Source: Mucilaginibacter sp. L3T2-6
GTDB lineage: Bacteria; Bacteroidota; Bacteroidia; Sphingobacteriales; Sphingobacteriaceae
Reading direction: 5' to 3'
Length of the DNA stretch: 64,000 nt
Assembly: GCF_030519355.1 (NCBI RefSeq)
Contig: NZ_JAUMKC010000005.1
Location: 62,001-126,000, forward strand
A model generated the notes under the pieces. That model saw only the letters and a program-made list of their open reading frames with translations, ran no database searches and had not been told where the DNA came from. Each line of letters begins with the position of its first letter. Positions within the stretch are counted from its first letter, which is position 1. Below are positions 8,660 to 16,690 of this stretch, piece after piece. The translations under genes were made by a program, and so were the position numbers.

Positions 8660-11506
8660 ATGACAAAACCACATGTCGACCTGGGGGAACAAAACGAAGT
8701 TGAAGTGTATGGCGCCCGGGTGCATAATTTAAAAAACATCGATGTATCATTTCCGCGTAATCAGCTGGTTGTTGTTACCGGGCTGAGCGGCAGCGGCAAG
8801 TCGTCGCTGGCTTTCGATACCATTTATGCTGAGGGGCAGCGCCGTTATATGGAGACATTTTCGGCATACTCGCGGCAATTTATGGGTGGCATGGAGCGCC
8901 CCGATGTAGATAAGGTGTCGGGCCTAAGCCCTGTTATCGCTATCGAGCAAAAAACTACCAGCAAAAACCCGCGATCTACCGTAGGCACTATTACCGAGAT
9001 ATATGATTTTATGCGCCTGCTCTTTGCCCGCACGGGCGAGGCTTACTCTTATGTAAGCGGCGAAAAGATGGAGCGCATGTCTGAAGATCAGATACTTAAA
9101 ACTATTCACGAGAAATTTGACGGCCAGCCGGTAAACATTCTTGCGCCGGTGGTTAAAGCCAGGAAAGGGCATTACCGCGAACTGTTTGAGCAGATACGCA
9201 AGCAGGGCTTCCTGAAAGTTTGGATTGACGGCGCCATTGCGGATGTTGAGCCTAAAATGCAGGTTGACCGTTATAAAATACACGATATAGATATTGTTGT
9301 AGATCGCTTGGTTGTTAGCGAGGCAGATAGTAAGCGTTTATATACTTCGGTGCAATCGGCGCTGAAGATCGCCAAAGGCATTATCAGGATAGCTGATAAG
9401 GATGGCAACGTTTATTACTACAGCAAGTACCTGATGGACCCGGTTTCGGGCATATCATATGATGAGCCGCAGCCCAATACGTTTTCGTTCAACTCGCCTT
9501 ACGGGGCTTGCGAAAAATGTACCGGCTTAGGTTATATTTTCGAGGTTGATGAGGCTTCTGTTATACCGAACCCCAAACTAAGTATTTTAAATGGCGGGCT
9601 GGCCCCGATAGGAGAATACCGCGAAACCTGGATATTCCAGGTATTGAAGGCGCTTGCCAAAAAGTACGAATTTTCGCTGTCGACGCCTATAGAAAAACTT
9701 TCGCGTGAGCACCTGGATATCATCCTGAATGGCGCCAGCGACATGATAACCGTGGCCGTTGAGTACAATAAATGGAATGTACAAAGTTACCAGGTAGCTT
9801 TCGACGGTGTTATCCGTATGCTGGAAGAACAGCAGGAACGCCGCGGCGAAGAAGGCATGGACGATATGGAGAACTATCGTGTGCTGCGTACCTGCCCGGT
9901 TTGCGGGGGTGCAAGATTGAAAAAAGAGTCGCTGCATTTTAAGGTTGACGGTAAAAACATATTTGAACTGGCTTGCATGGATATCCGCAATCTGCAGGAG
10001 TGGTTTGCCAACCTGGAAGACCGGCTGACCGAGCGTCAGAATGTTATCGCCAAAGAAATATTAAAAGAGATAAGGGCAAGAATAGTGTTTTTGCTGGATG
10101 TTGGTTTGAATTATTTAACACTTGACCGTACAGCCAAAACCCTTTCAGGCGGCGAGGCCCAGCGTATCAGGCTGGCTACCCAAATCGGCTCGCAGCTGAT
10201 GAATGTAATGTACATCCTGGATGAGCCCAGCATTGGCCTGCATCAGCGCGATAATGAGCGCCTGATAAATGCCCTTAAAGATTTGCGCGATTTGGGTAAC
10301 ACGGTATTGGTAGTTGAGCATGATAAGGACATGATCCTTCATGCCGACCACGTTATTGATATGGGCCCTGCCGCAGGCGTGCATGGCGGCGAGATTGTGG
10401 CCCAGGGAACGCCCGATGAATTGATGAAGGCGCATACGTTAACCACATCCTACATAAACGGCGAGCGCGAAATTGCTATCCCTAAGAAAAGAAGGGCCGG
10501 TAGCGGGAAGGTGCTGAAACTGAAAAAGGCAATAGGGCATAACCTGAAAAACGTGTCGGTGGATTTTCCGCTCGGTAAGCTTATTGGTATTACCGGCGTA
10601 TCAGGCAGCGGTAAATCGAGCCTGATCACAGAAACATTGTACCCCATTCTGAACCATCACTTTTTCAGGGCCAAGAAACACCCGCTGCCTTACGAAAAAA
10701 TTGAAGGCTTAGAGCATATAGATAAGGTGATTGAAATTGATCAGACGCCTATAGGCCGTACCCCGCGCTCGAACCCGGCAACTTATACCGGCGTATTCTC
10801 GGATATCCGTAACCTTTACGTGCAATTGCCGGAGGCCCGGATAAGGGGCTATAAGCCTGGCCGTTTCTCATTCAACGTAAAGGGAGGCCGCTGCGAGACC
10901 TGCCAGGGGGCCGGTCAGAAAGTTATCGAGATGAACTTTTTGCCGGATGTGCAAGTTCCATGTGAGGAGTGCGGCGGCAGGCGGTATAACCGCGAAACAC
11001 TCGAAGTGCGTTACCGTGGTAAATCCATCAGCGATGTTTTGGATATGAGCATTGAGGATGCCACGGCATTTTTTGAGCATATACCATCCATCTATCGCAA
11101 AGTAAAAACCCTGCTGGATGTTGGACTGGGCTATATTACGCTGGGGCAGTCATCAACTACCCTGTCTGGGGGGGAGGCGCAACGCGTTAAGCTGGCAACC
11201 GAATTATCAAAAAAAGATACCGGCAACACCTTTTATATTCTCGATGAGCCTACCACAGGCTTGCATTTCGAAGATATTAATGTGTTGCTTGGGGTATTGC
11301 AGCAATTGGTTGACAAAGGCAATACCGTATTGGTAATTGAGCATAACCTGGATGTTATAAAAGTAGCCGACCATGTAATAGACCTGGGTCCTGAAGGAGG
11401 CTCTGGTGGCGGTACCATTTTGTTTAGTGGCACACCCGAGGGTTTGTGTAAGGTTAAGGAAAGCTTTACGGGGCAGTTTTTGAAGAAGGAGATGGGGATA
11501 AAATAA
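8660..11506 (+). CDS. uvrA: excinuclease ABC subunit A
   Basis: DNA-damage-recognition ATPase of nucleotide excision repair, which loads UvrB on lesions. It has two ABC ATPase modules: Walker A GLSGSGKSSLAFD near residue 35 and GVSGSGKSSLITE near 645, each with an ABC signature (LSGGEAQRIRLA, LSGGEAQRVKLA) and Walker B (ILDEPSIGLH, ILDEPTTGLH). Zinc-binding cysteine pairs occur in both halves (CEKC and CPVCGG; CETCQG and CEECGG). The length (948 aa) is normal and nothing is missing. A Crp/Fnr gene starts seven bases after the stop, so read-through into it is likely. Confidence 0.97.
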   Translation: MTKPHVDLGEQNEVEVYGARVHNLKNIDVSFPRNQLVVVTGLSGSGKSSLAFDTIYAEGQRRYMETFSAYSRQFMGGMERPDVDKVSGLSPVIAIEQKTTSKNPRSTVGTITEIYDFMRLLFARTGEAYSYVSGEKMERMSEDQILKTIHEKFDGQPVNILAPVVKARKGHYRELFEQIRKQGFLKVWIDGAIADVEPKMQVDRYKIHDIDIVVDRLVVSEADSKRLYTSVQSALKIAKGIIRIADKDGNVYYYSKYLMDPVSGISYDEPQPNTFSFNSPYGACEKCTGLGYIFEVDEASVIPNPKLSILNGGLAPIGEYRETWIFQVLKALAKKYEFSLSTPIEKLSREHLDIILNGASDMITVAVEYNKWNVQSYQVAFDGVIRMLEEQQERRGEEGMDDMENYRVLRTCPVCGGARLKKESLHFKVDGKNIFELACMDIRNLQEWFANLEDRLTERQNVIAKEILKEIRARIVFLLDVGLNYLTLDRTAKTLSGGEAQRIRLATQIGSQLMNVMYILDEPSIGLHQRDNERLINALKDLRDLGNTVLVVEHDKDMILHADHVIDMGPAAGVHGGEIVAQGTPDELMKAHTLTTSYINGEREIAIPKKRRAGSGKVLKLKKAIGHNLKNVSVDFPLGKLIGITGVSGSGKSSLITETLYPILNHHFFRAKKHPLPYEKIEGLEHIDKVIEIDQTPIGRTPRSNPATYTGVFSDIRNLYVQLPEARIRGYKPGRFSFNVKGGRCETCQGAGQKVIEMNFLPDVQVPCEECGGRRYNRETLEVRYRGKSISDVLDMSIEDATAFFEHIPSIYRKVKTLLDVGLGYITLGQSSTTLSGGEAQRVKLATELSKKDTGNTFYILDEPTTGLHFEDINVLLGVLQQLVDKGNTVLVIEHNLDVIKVADHVIDLGPEGGSGGGTILFSGTPEGLCKVKESFTGQFLKKEMGIK

Positions 11507-11513
11507 GCCGCCT

Positions 11514-12080
11514 ATGTACGAGCAATTGAAGAAATATCTGCGGCACAACATCACTGTTGACGGCGATATCTTAAACGAAATTGTGCATAGCTTTAAGCCG
11601 GTCCATTTTAAAAAGAATTCCATTTTACTGTCCAACGGAGACGTATGCGACACCTTCTATTTTGTAAATAAAGGCTGTATGCGCACCTACTATCTTACTT
11701 TAAATGGCAGTGAAAAGACACGATACATTGCTTTGGAGGGTATGGTAATAACGGCGCTTAATAGTTTTATCGCCCAGACACCCTCGTTCGAGTTTATTGA
11801 TACCCTGGACGATGTTGAAGCACTTTGTATTAGCCGTACTGCATTTTACGGTCTTGCAAAGAGGTTTTCAGAATGGAGGAAATTCTATATCAGATTGCTT
11901 GAATTTGCCTACATCTATCAAAATAAAAAGATCGAAGAGCTGGTGACGCTATCAGCCGGCGAACGGTATGCATTATTAATGAGGGAACATCCGGACTATA
12001 TCAAACGGCTCCCGAATAAAATATTAGCTTCTTATCTCGATGTCACACAGGAAACATTGAGCCGGCTGAAATCGCGGTAG
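11514..12080 (+). CDS. Crp/Fnr family transcriptional regulator
   Basis: 188-aa regulator with an N-terminal cyclic-nucleotide-binding-like beta-roll (GDVCDTFYFVNKGCMRTYYL near residue 43) and a C-terminal winged-helix HTH (ILASYLDVTQETLSRLKSR, at the very end). The recognition helix carries E-T-L-S-R, matching the ExxSR pattern by which FNR-type proteins read TTGAT half-sites. It lacks the N-terminal cysteines of the oxygen sensor FNR, so the signal is unknown. A perfect TTGAT-N4-ATCAA palindrome begins six bases past its stop. Its short distance from uvrA suggests cotranscription. Confidence 0.85.
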   Translation: MYEQLKKYLRHNITVDGDILNEIVHSFKPVHFKKNSILLSNGDVCDTFYFVNKGCMRTYYLTLNGSEKTRYIALEGMVITALNSFIAQTPSFEFIDTLDDVEALCISRTAFYGLAKRFSEWRKFYIRLLEFAYIYQNKKIEELVTLSAGERYALLMREHPDYIKRLPNKILASYLDVTQETLSRLKSR

Positions 12081-12086
12081 CATTAT

Positions 12087-12100
12087 TTGATTTACATCAA
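12087..12100. promoter_or_regulatory. FNR-type operator, TTGAT-TTAC-ATCAA
   Basis: Perfect match to the FNR/Crp-family consensus TTGATnnnnATCAA, placed between the Crp/Fnr gene and the TPR-like gene, 53 bases before the ATG of the latter. The regulator next door has the ExxSR recognition helix expected for this site. Confidence 0.6.
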
Positions 12101-12152
12101 TGTTTTGCAAATTGCAGCTCCATAGTTTTACGGTCACCAACAAAATTCAAAG

Positions 12153-12812
12153 ATGCAATTCGACCCAAACAATAGCGTAGTAAAACTATGCGCGGAAGGC
12201 ATGCAAGCCGAGGCGGAAGGAAATATTGAGCACGCCCACGGCCTCTTTCAACAAGCCTGGGATATTGCTGAAAATGACTTTGAAGCCTTTACTGCCGCAC
12301 ACTACCTGGCACGCAATCAAAAAAATCCTGAAGATGTTTTAAAATGGAACCTTGAGGCGCTGGAAAGAGCAAAAAAACTACCCGACGATACAGTAAATGC
12401 CAGTTACCCGTCTCTGTACCTGAATGTAGGTAAATCATATGAACAGCTGAATGATTTAAGACAAGCCAACACATATTATCAATTTGCGGCCGACTCCGCC
12501 GGCTTTTTGCCCGCAGGCAGATATAGCGACATGATACGTTCGGGCATCGGCGAGGCTTTGAAACGCACCGGTACCGTTAAATTTGCCAATACAGTTTTGG
12601 ATGGTATGATCAACACGTGGTGCGAAAACAAAAACCTGAGAGCATTAGCCCTGGTGCTGCCCGCTTATGTTGGTAATTTAGGAACTGAAAATGATATTAA
12701 TAAGCTGATATCAGCCTTGAGTTATTTAAGTGCGACGCAATGGCTGGATGAGGGGGAACAAGTTCTGTTGGATGGGGTGGTGAGGGAGCTGGCAGCCCCA
12801 ACGCACGAATAG
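12153..12812 (+). CDS. TPR-like helical-repeat protein of unknown function
   Basis: 219-aa soluble protein made of helical hairpins. GNIEHAHGLFQQAWDIAENDFEAFTAAHYLAR (residues 24-55, described by its ends: GNIEHAHG and AHYLAR) and SYPSLYLNVGKSYEQLNDL (about residues 88-106) look like tetratricopeptide repeats. There is no signal peptide and no catalytic motif. Relatives in this phylum are sometimes labelled rRNA adenine methyltransferase, but no methyltransferase motif is present here. The FNR-type palindrome 53 bases upstream suggests control by the adjacent regulator. Function unknown. Confidence 0.7.
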   Translation: MQFDPNNSVVKLCAEGMQAEAEGNIEHAHGLFQQAWDIAENDFEAFTAAHYLARNQKNPEDVLKWNLEALERAKKLPDDTVNASYPSLYLNVGKSYEQLNDLRQANTYYQFAADSAGFLPAGRYSDMIRSGIGEALKRTGTVKFANTVLDGMINTWCENKNLRALALVLPAYVGNLGTENDINKLISALSYLSATQWLDEGEQVLLDGVVRELAAPTHE

Positions 12813-12896
12813 TGAGTTTTGACCAGGCCTAAAAGTTTCAAAAACTTCGTCTTGCACTGCGGCAAACAAAACCAAACAATCGTAACTTTAACCTAT

Positions 12897-14402
12897 ATGC
12901 TGCCATTGTTAACCTCACCCCAGATCCGTGAAGCGGATGCCTATACCATAGCTAATGAACCCATAAGCCCGGTTGATTTAATGGAGCGCGCCTCCAGGGC
13001 TTTTGTAAGCTGGTTTTGCAACCATTTCCCGGACAAAAAGAATGGGATAACGGTGTATTGCGGCACCGGCAACAATGGCGGCGATGGGCTGGCCATCGCC
13101 AGGATGCTAAATGAACACGCCTATAAAAGTATAAGCGTTGTTATAGCCCGGTTTTCAGACAGAGCGTCTGACGATTTTAATGCCAACCTTAAAAGATTAC
13201 AGCAAAGCAGTATCCCGGTAACAGAATTGAAGCCTGGCGAAAATCCTCCGGATGAAAATAGCCCGGTGATTATAGATGCATTGCTTGGCACAGGCTTAAA
13301 CAAACCGCTGGAAGGTGATTTTAAACGGCTGGCTAATTACATCAACAGCTTGCAAAGAACAGTTGTTGCGGTGGATGTGCCGACAGGCTTATTTTCAGAA
13401 GGAGAAATACCTGCGGATGCTGTCGCGGTAAAGGCGGACCTGGTAATTACCTTTCAACAACCTAAAATTAACTTCCTGCTGCCAGACTCCGCACGATATA
13501 TCGATTGCTGGGAAGCGGTTAATATCGGCATCGAAGAGAATTTTGTGCGATCGCTCAACTCACCTTACCAGGCCGTAGAGGACAAGGATGTGCGTAAAAT
13601 GCTAAAACCGCGGCATCGCTTTAGCAACAAAGGCACTTACGGGCACGCATTAATTGTAGCCGGACAGGAGGAAACCATGGGAGCTGCCTTATTGAGTGCA
13701 TCGGCCTGTGCATATTCGGGTTCAGGATTAACCACAGCGTGCATTCCAAAAAGCGGCCTCACAGCTCTTAATGCTTCCATGCCCGAATTGATGGCTATCC
13801 CACGAAACAGTGCGGAAGTGCCTGCAATTGAGTGGGATAAATTTAGCGCAATAGGTGTTGGCCCCGGCCTTGGGAAGGGCGAGGACGCTAAGGCCTTACT
13901 GGCAGATATTTTGACTAATTATGAACAGCCTGTTGTATTAGACGCTGATGCCCTCAACCTTTTATCGGCAAACAGGGAGTTCTGGCTTGAGCTGCCTGAA
14001 AACAGTATCCTTACGCCGCACATGAAAGAGTTCGACAGACTTTTCGGTGAGCATAAAAGCTGGTGGACGCGCGTGCAAACCGGAATTGAAAAAGCAAAAG
14101 AATATAAGGTGAATATCCTCCTGAAAAACGATTATACCATCATCATCAGCCCTGATGGAAAAGTTTATTTCAATACAACAAGCAACCCCGCTATGGCTTC
14201 GGGTGGAATGGGCGATGTGCTTACCGGCATCATAACATCATTGCTTGCTCAAAAGTATTCGCCGGAAGAAGCTTGTGTCATCGGCGCCTACATTCACGGA
14301 AAGGCCGGAGATGAACTGGCGCTGCCCGGCAGGCTTAATGTAGTGCTGCCTTCGCAGGTTGCGGCGCGGCTGCCGCTTACCATGGCCAAATTAATGACAT
14401 AA
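12897..14402 (+). CDS. nnr: bifunctional NAD(P)H-hydrate repair enzyme (epimerase/ADP-dependent dehydratase)
   Basis: Repairs hydrated NADH and NADPH. The N-terminal half is the NAD(P)HX epimerase (NnrE/YjeF_N; CGTGNNGGDGLAIARML near residue 60 and a conserved DALLGTGLNKPL). The C-terminal half is the ADP-dependent dehydratase (NnrD, ribokinase-like; GVGPGLGKGED, then NPAMASGGMGDVLTGII near residue 430). The 501-aa length is that of the fused form. I use ATG 12897, from which the protein starts MLPLLTSPQIREAD as in the family; an in-frame start at 12819 adds 26 unlikely residues. Confidence 0.92.
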   Translation: MLPLLTSPQIREADAYTIANEPISPVDLMERASRAFVSWFCNHFPDKKNGITVYCGTGNNGGDGLAIARMLNEHAYKSISVVIARFSDRASDDFNANLKRLQQSSIPVTELKPGENPPDENSPVIIDALLGTGLNKPLEGDFKRLANYINSLQRTVVAVDVPTGLFSEGEIPADAVAVKADLVITFQQPKINFLLPDSARYIDCWEAVNIGIEENFVRSLNSPYQAVEDKDVRKMLKPRHRFSNKGTYGHALIVAGQEETMGAALLSASACAYSGSGLTTACIPKSGLTALNASMPELMAIPRNSAEVPAIEWDKFSAIGVGPGLGKGEDAKALLADILTNYEQPVVLDADALNLLSANREFWLELPENSILTPHMKEFDRLFGEHKSWWTRVQTGIEKAKEYKVNILLKNDYTIIISPDGKVYFNTTSNPAMASGGMGDVLTGIITSLLAQKYSPEEACVIGAYIHGKAGDELALPGRLNVVLPSQVAARLPLTMAKLMT

Positions 14403-14404
14403 AA

Positions 14405-14435
14405 AAAGCGGTCGTAAGTATCGTACAACCGCTTT
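14405..14435 (-). terminator. hairpin with minus-strand T-run
   Basis: 12-bp stem with one mismatch (14405-14416 with 14424-14435). On the minus strand it is followed by seven T, making it a better terminator for leftward than for rightward transcription. It also lies directly after the nnr stop and may serve both directions. Confidence 0.6.
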
Positions 14436-14441
14436 CTACTA

Positions 14442-14501
14442 TTAACTGATCTTATAAAGAACAAAATACTCAATGGGGTGGTTGAACTTGTTCTCACTCA
14501 T
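14442..14501 (-). CDS. possible 19-aa small ORF ahead of a terminator
   Basis: Short minus-strand frame, MSENKFNHPIEYFVLYKIS, whose stop is seven bases upstream of the hairpin at 14405-14435. The composition looks protein-like and no other minus-strand gene explains a leftward terminator here. No promoter box of the TAnnTTTG type was found upstream. It may equally be the 3' end of a small RNA or chance. Confidence 0.25.
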   Translation of the reverse strand: MSENKFNHPIEYFVLYKIS

Positions 14502-14845
14502 CTTCGTCTCATTTTCGCTTTCAAGTTCATCTTATATTTATAAGACGTTTTCACTATTTATATAGTTACAAAAAAACGGGCAATTATTTTTTTTATTGCC
14601 GACGGCCTATAATGAGAATAGTAACAACTTGATTACAGTATTGTTTGAAGGCGATTCAGAAAAAACTGCAAACCAAAATCTTTAGCTGCAACCCGCACAC
14701 TAAATCTTCTGCTGCTATTTAACAGGCATTTTCCTCAACAGCTGCCTTAAAGAGTTATATAGCCAGGAACACAAAGCTTTTTATAAAAAATTTCACATCT
14801 TCAACAAAAATAGCGCTAACTTGTACTTCAATAAACACACCTGCT

Positions 14846-15490
14846 ATGGAAGACGAAAGAGCGCATATTTTGCCCGAAGCTGACTCCGGGACAAGCGAGA
14901 ATTCACGCCGCAATTTCTTAAAACAGAGTACGCTTTTAACCGCCATTGCGTTAACCCCCGCAACCGCCGTTAAAGCAGCAGAGGCGCATGTGGATGAGAA
15001 AATTGCCGGGGCATTTGAAAAAATGCCCGTAAAACTGGAGGTGAATGGTATTAATCATAGCCTGTCTGTTGAGCCACGCGCTACTTTACTGGATATTTTA
15101 CGCGAGCAATTAGACCTTACCGGTACCAAAAAGGGTTGCGACCACGGCCAGTGCGGTGCATGTACTGTGCACGTGGATGGCAGGCGCGTGAACAGCTGCT
15201 TAACGCTTGGCGTAATGGTTAACGGTAAAAAGATAACCACTATTGAAGGGCTTGCCAAAGGAGATGAACTGCACCCTATGCAGGAAGCATTTATTAAACA
15301 CGATGGCTTTCAGTGCGGGTATTGCACACCGGGCCAAATCATGTCGGCAGTGGCTTGTATCCGCGAAGGGCATGCGAATTCGGAAATGGAAATTCGTGAG
15401 TATATGAGCGGAAACATCTGCCGCTGCGGAGCTTATCCGAACATTGTGAATGCTATACAGGAGGTAAAGGAAGGAGGCTTTAAGGTATGA
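14846..15490 (+). CDS. 2Fe-2S subunit of a periplasmic molybdenum hydroxylase (PaoA/YagT-like)
   Basis: Small iron-sulfur subunit of a xanthine/aldehyde oxidoreductase-type molybdoenzyme; passes electrons from the molybdenum centre to FAD. A Tat signal (SRRNFLK near residue 20, then a hydrophobic stretch ending near AVKA) sends the folded complex to the periplasm. The mature part has both [2Fe-2S] motifs: CDHGQCGACTVHVDG with a fourth Cys, and CGYCTPGQ followed by CRC. It is the first gene of the operon and overlaps the FAD-subunit gene by four bases (ATGA). The architecture matches E. coli PaoA. Confidence 0.92.
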   Translation: MEDERAHILPEADSGTSENSRRNFLKQSTLLTAIALTPATAVKAAEAHVDEKIAGAFEKMPVKLEVNGINHSLSVEPRATLLDILREQLDLTGTKKGCDHGQCGACTVHVDGRRVNSCLTLGVMVNGKKITTIEGLAKGDELHPMQEAFIKHDGFQCGYCTPGQIMSAVACIREGHANSEMEIREYMSGNICRCGAYPNIVNAIQEVKEGGFKV

Positions 15491-16470
15491 AGCCATTTCA
15501 ATATACAAAAGCTGTAACCCAGCAAAGCGCTATAGAGGCCATTGCCAAACCGGGAGTAAAGATTATTGCGGGCGGCACCAATCTTGTCGACCTAATGAAA
15601 CGGGGAGTGACTGCGCCCGATAAACTGGTGGATATTAATAATCTGCCCCTAAAAAGTATCAGCCTTGATAAGGCGGGCCAGCTGCATATTGGGGCATTGG
15701 CCTTAAACAGCACGGTATCCGAAAGTCCGTTAGTGCTTGAACAGCAACCTTTACTGGCCATGGCGCTCAAAGCAGGGGCATCGCCGCAACTGCGCAATAT
15801 GGCTACCGTTGGTGGTAATATGATGCAGCGCACACGTTGCGCTTACTTTTACGACACCACGATGCCCTGCAATAAACGCCAGCCCGGAAGCGGGTGCGGT
15901 GCATTAGAAGGATATAACCGGATGCATGCCATTTTTGGCACAAGCAACAAATGCATTGCCGTTCATCCGAGCGATATGTGTGTGGCGTTGGCAGCGCTCG
16001 GGGCCGAGGTAACCGTCAGCAGCCGCAAAGGCTCACGGGTAATTCCTTTTACGGACTTCCATCGCTTGCCGGGTGATCACCCTGAAAAAGACAACACGCT
16101 GGCCGATGGCGAGCTGATAACCGGTGTTGTCATCAGCAATAACAAATTCGCCAAAAACAGCTATTATTTGAAGATACGCGACAGGCAATCGTATGCCTTT
16201 GCGCTGGTATCTGTAGCTGCCGCCCTGGAAATAAATAACGGAACAATTAAAGAGGCGCGTTTAGCTATGGGTGGCGTGGCGCATAAACCATGGCGTTTAT
16301 ATGATGCCGAGAAGGCCTTAGCAGGCAAACCTGCAAACGAAGAAAGCTTTAACCAGGCCGCTCAAATTGCGATGCAGGGCGCAAAGGGGTACCAATTTAA
16401 TTCGTTTAAGCTGAAGCTCGCGCCGGCAGCTATTACTGAGGCGTTGAAGCATGCGGCCGGTATAGCGTAA
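15487..16470 (+). CDS. FAD-binding subunit of the molybdenum hydroxylase (PaoB/YagS-like)
   Basis: 327-aa FAD subunit. FAD-binding motifs IAGGTNLVDLMKRGV (about residue 27) and ATVGGNMMQR (about 110) are intact. Between them and the next conserved block is a cysteine-containing insert (RCAYFY, PCNKRQPGSGCG, NKCIAVHPSD), which in PaoB-type subunits binds an extra [4Fe-4S] cluster. A C-terminal CODH flavoprotein domain follows. It has no signal peptide of its own, consistent with export in complex with the Tat-bearing small subunit. Translationally coupled to that subunit. Confidence 0.9.
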   Translation: MKPFQYTKAVTQQSAIEAIAKPGVKIIAGGTNLVDLMKRGVTAPDKLVDINNLPLKSISLDKAGQLHIGALALNSTVSESPLVLEQQPLLAMALKAGASPQLRNMATVGGNMMQRTRCAYFYDTTMPCNKRQPGSGCGALEGYNRMHAIFGTSNKCIAVHPSDMCVALAALGAEVTVSSRKGSRVIPFTDFHRLPGDHPEKDNTLADGELITGVVISNNKFAKNSYYLKIRDRQSYAFALVSVAAALEINNGTIKEARLAMGGVAHKPWRLYDAEKALAGKPANEESFNQAAQIAMQGAKGYQFNSFKLKLAPAAITEALKHAAGIA

Positions 16471-16507
16471 ATGATGCATGGCCCCAATTGATATAATGGA
16501 AGCAACC

Positions 16508-16660
16508 GGCCCTAGGGGCCAAATATTGGCAGAATAGAACAACGAAGCACTCACCGCCCGATAGATGCGGCGTTCATGCATAATATCATGTTGCGCACCG
16601 GCGCCCGGATATCGTTAATTGCGTTTTGCTAATACCAATATTGAGGCTCCTAACGGAGCC
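16508..16660. repeat. solo palindromic intergenic element (REP/MITE-like)
   Basis: Begins with hairpin GGCCC-TAG-GGGCC (16508-16520) followed by AAATATTGGCAGA, and ends with TACCAATATT followed by hairpin GGCTCC-TAAC-GGAGCC (16645-16660). The inner ends AATATTGG / CCAATATT are inverted. The same plan (hairpin, ATATTGG, body, CCAATAT, hairpin) is seen in the three copies at 41.8-42.6 kb. It sits between the FAD and first catalytic subunit genes. No ORF inside. Confidence 0.7.
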
Positions 16661-16690
16661 AAAAATGTACACTTAACGGAATGACATCAA

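Larger units (their letters stand above)
14403..14845. other. 443-bp intergenic region between nnr and the Mo-hydroxylase operon
   Basis: Holds a hairpin with a minus-strand T-run (14405-14435) and a short minus-strand ORF (14442-14501) ending just before it, then about 340 AT-rich bases in which I see no gene, no recognisable riboswitch and no clear promoter box for the downstream operon. Confidence 0.6.

Noticed and set aside
12883-12890. TAACTTTA as a -7 box for nnr
   Set aside because: Only 7 of 8 consensus features, and the transcript would begin at the ATG; a leaderless message is possible but unsupported.
14600-14845. Molybdenum-cofactor riboswitch ahead of the Mo-hydroxylase operon
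   Set aside because: No recognisable conserved core or pairing pattern in the AT-rich leader.
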